Source: Desulfobulbaceae bacterium UBA5123 (GTDB lineage Bacteria; Desulfobacterota; Desulfobulbia; Desulfobulbales; UBA5123). From it: a stretch of 6,593 bases of DNA. The translations under genes were made by a program, and so were the position numbers. The stretch covers positions 1-6,593 of the forward strand of contig DHYT01000116.1 of NCBI GenBank assembly GCA_002415465.1, in the 5' to 3' direction. The notes below the pieces were generated by a model. It saw only the letters and a list, made by a program, of their open reading frames with translations, was not told the origin of the DNA and did not search any database. Shown here piece by piece: positions 5,967 to 6,593 of the stretch. How positions within the stretch are numbered: position 1 is the stretch's first letter; every line of letters starts with the position of its first letter.

Positions 5967-6593
5967 ATGCCCTTCACGGAACTGACCAACCATTTTCAAT
6001 TTCTGAACGAAAATCTCTTCTTCAAGCAACTGGCGCTGATCGCCGCCTACGGACTCCTCGCCAAGATCGCCGACATCTTCATCGACCGTGTCCTGCGCCG
6101 CCTGGCGGGCTATACCGATATCGACATCGACGACAAGCTGATCGACTTCGCCCACGCCCCCTTCTGCTGGACCGTTTTCCTTCTGGGGTCGCAGCACAGC
6201 CTCCTGCTGCAACCGCTACAATCGCCCTGGGAAACGGTGCTGCCGTCCGGGATCAAGAGCGTCATCCTGCTGATCTGGTTCTTCGCCTTCGTCCGCGCCT
6301 TCAACTGGCTGGCCGATCATTTCCACTCCCAGGTGATGAGCCGGGGCAAGATCGGCAAGGACCTCTTCCTGCTGCTCAAGAATGTCCTGCGGGTGGTGAC
6401 CATCCTCGCCGGCCTGCTCTGGCTGCTCGCCATCTGGCACGTGGACCTGACCCCGCTGTTCGCCTCGGCCGGCATCGCCGGCATCGCCGTGGCCCTGGCG
6501 GCCAAGGACACCCTGGCCAACTTCTTTGGCGGCATCAGCATCTTCGCCGACAACACCTTCAAGGTCGGCGACTACATCATCCTCGACAACACC
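5967..6593 (+). CDS. MscS-family mechanosensitive ion channel, N-terminal part (3' end outside window)
   Basis: A channel that opens on membrane tension to release solutes during osmotic downshock. The 209 visible residues start at the ATG at 5967, preceded by a weak purine-rich site (GACGAGAG), and the frame stays open to the window end. Hydrophobic helices lie near residues 18-40, about 65-80, 92-112 and 138-158. The pore-lining helix begins at about residue 160. Its Ala/Gly pattern AGIAGIAVALAAKDTLANFFGG (about 168-189) is the MscS TM3 hallmark, followed by ISIFADNTFKVGDYIIL, the start of the beta domain. There are more residues before the pore helix than in E. coli MscS, which fits the somewhat longer MscS-like subfamilies. 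It lies 41 bp after the zinc-ribbon frame on the same strand and may share a transcript with it and the kinase. Confidence 0.93.
   Translation, partial: MPFTELTNHFQFLNENLFFKQLALIAAYGLLAKIADIFIDRVLRRLAGYTDIDIDDKLIDFAHAPFCWTVFLLGSQHSLLLQPLQSPWETVLPSGIKSVILLIWFFAFVRAFNWLADHFHSQVMSRGKIGKDLFLLLKNVLRVVTILAGLLWLLAIWHVDLTPLFASAGIAGIAVALAAKDTLANFFGGISIFADNTFKVGDYIILDNT

Noticed and set aside
5505..6212. - strand open frame (235 codons) crossing the zinc-ribbon and MscS region
   Set aside because: It overlaps the kinase end and the MscS start antisense and has a repetitive Arg/Gly/Gln composition with no recognisable motif.

Overview
The window is a GC-rich chromosomal stretch from a Gram-negative bacterium. 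The acidic DDFEDF-type end of the chemoreceptor, the style of the NarL-type sensor kinase and the small 112-residue protein suggest Desulfobacterota (a Desulfobulbales- or Desulfuromonadales-like delta-proteobacterium). This placement is inference from protein character only. No rRNA, tRNA, CRISPR array, transposase or phage gene is visible.

Layout. (1) Positions 1-627 (+) hold the C-terminal half of a methyl-accepting chemotaxis protein, cut by the window edge. A perfect 15-bp-stem terminator (649-693) follows and serves both this gene and the convergent gene beyond it. (2) Positions 751-1089 (-) encode a small conserved soluble protein of unknown function, with its own likely promoter and leader in the 176-bp gap before it. 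(3) Positions 1266-3767 (-) encode a Cu(+)-exporting P1B-1 ATPase (CopA type) with two N-terminal metal-binding domains. (4) A short AT-rich divergent control region (about 3768-3891) carries two interlocking inverted repeats. (5) Positions 3892-4089 (+) encode a 65-residue CopZ-like copper chaperone. (6) After a hairpin, 4202-5689 (+) encodes a seven-helix membrane histidine kinase of the HisKA_3/NarL class; no response regulator lies beside it. (7) Two bases later, at 5692-5925, lies a small zinc-ribbon reading frame interrupted by one in-frame TGA. A SECIS-like hairpin sits at a permissible distance downstream of it. (8) Positions 5967-6593 (+) hold the start of an MscS-family mechanosensitive channel, cut by the window end.

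How they work together. The divergent copA and copZ-like pair is a compact copper-detoxification module: the chaperone delivers Cu(+) to the N-terminal domains of the pump, which exports it. The shared control region suggests co-regulation, but no copper regulator gene is present and no CueR-type operator is recognisable. The kinase, zinc-ribbon frame and MscS channel follow on the same strand with short gaps and may form an envelope- or stress-related transcription unit. A link of the kinase to copper is speculative.

The item most worth checking is the zinc-ribbon frame at 5692-5925. It shows a coherent CxxC...CxxC protein on both sides of a TGA. It could be a selenoprotein, a recently broken gene or a sequencing error.
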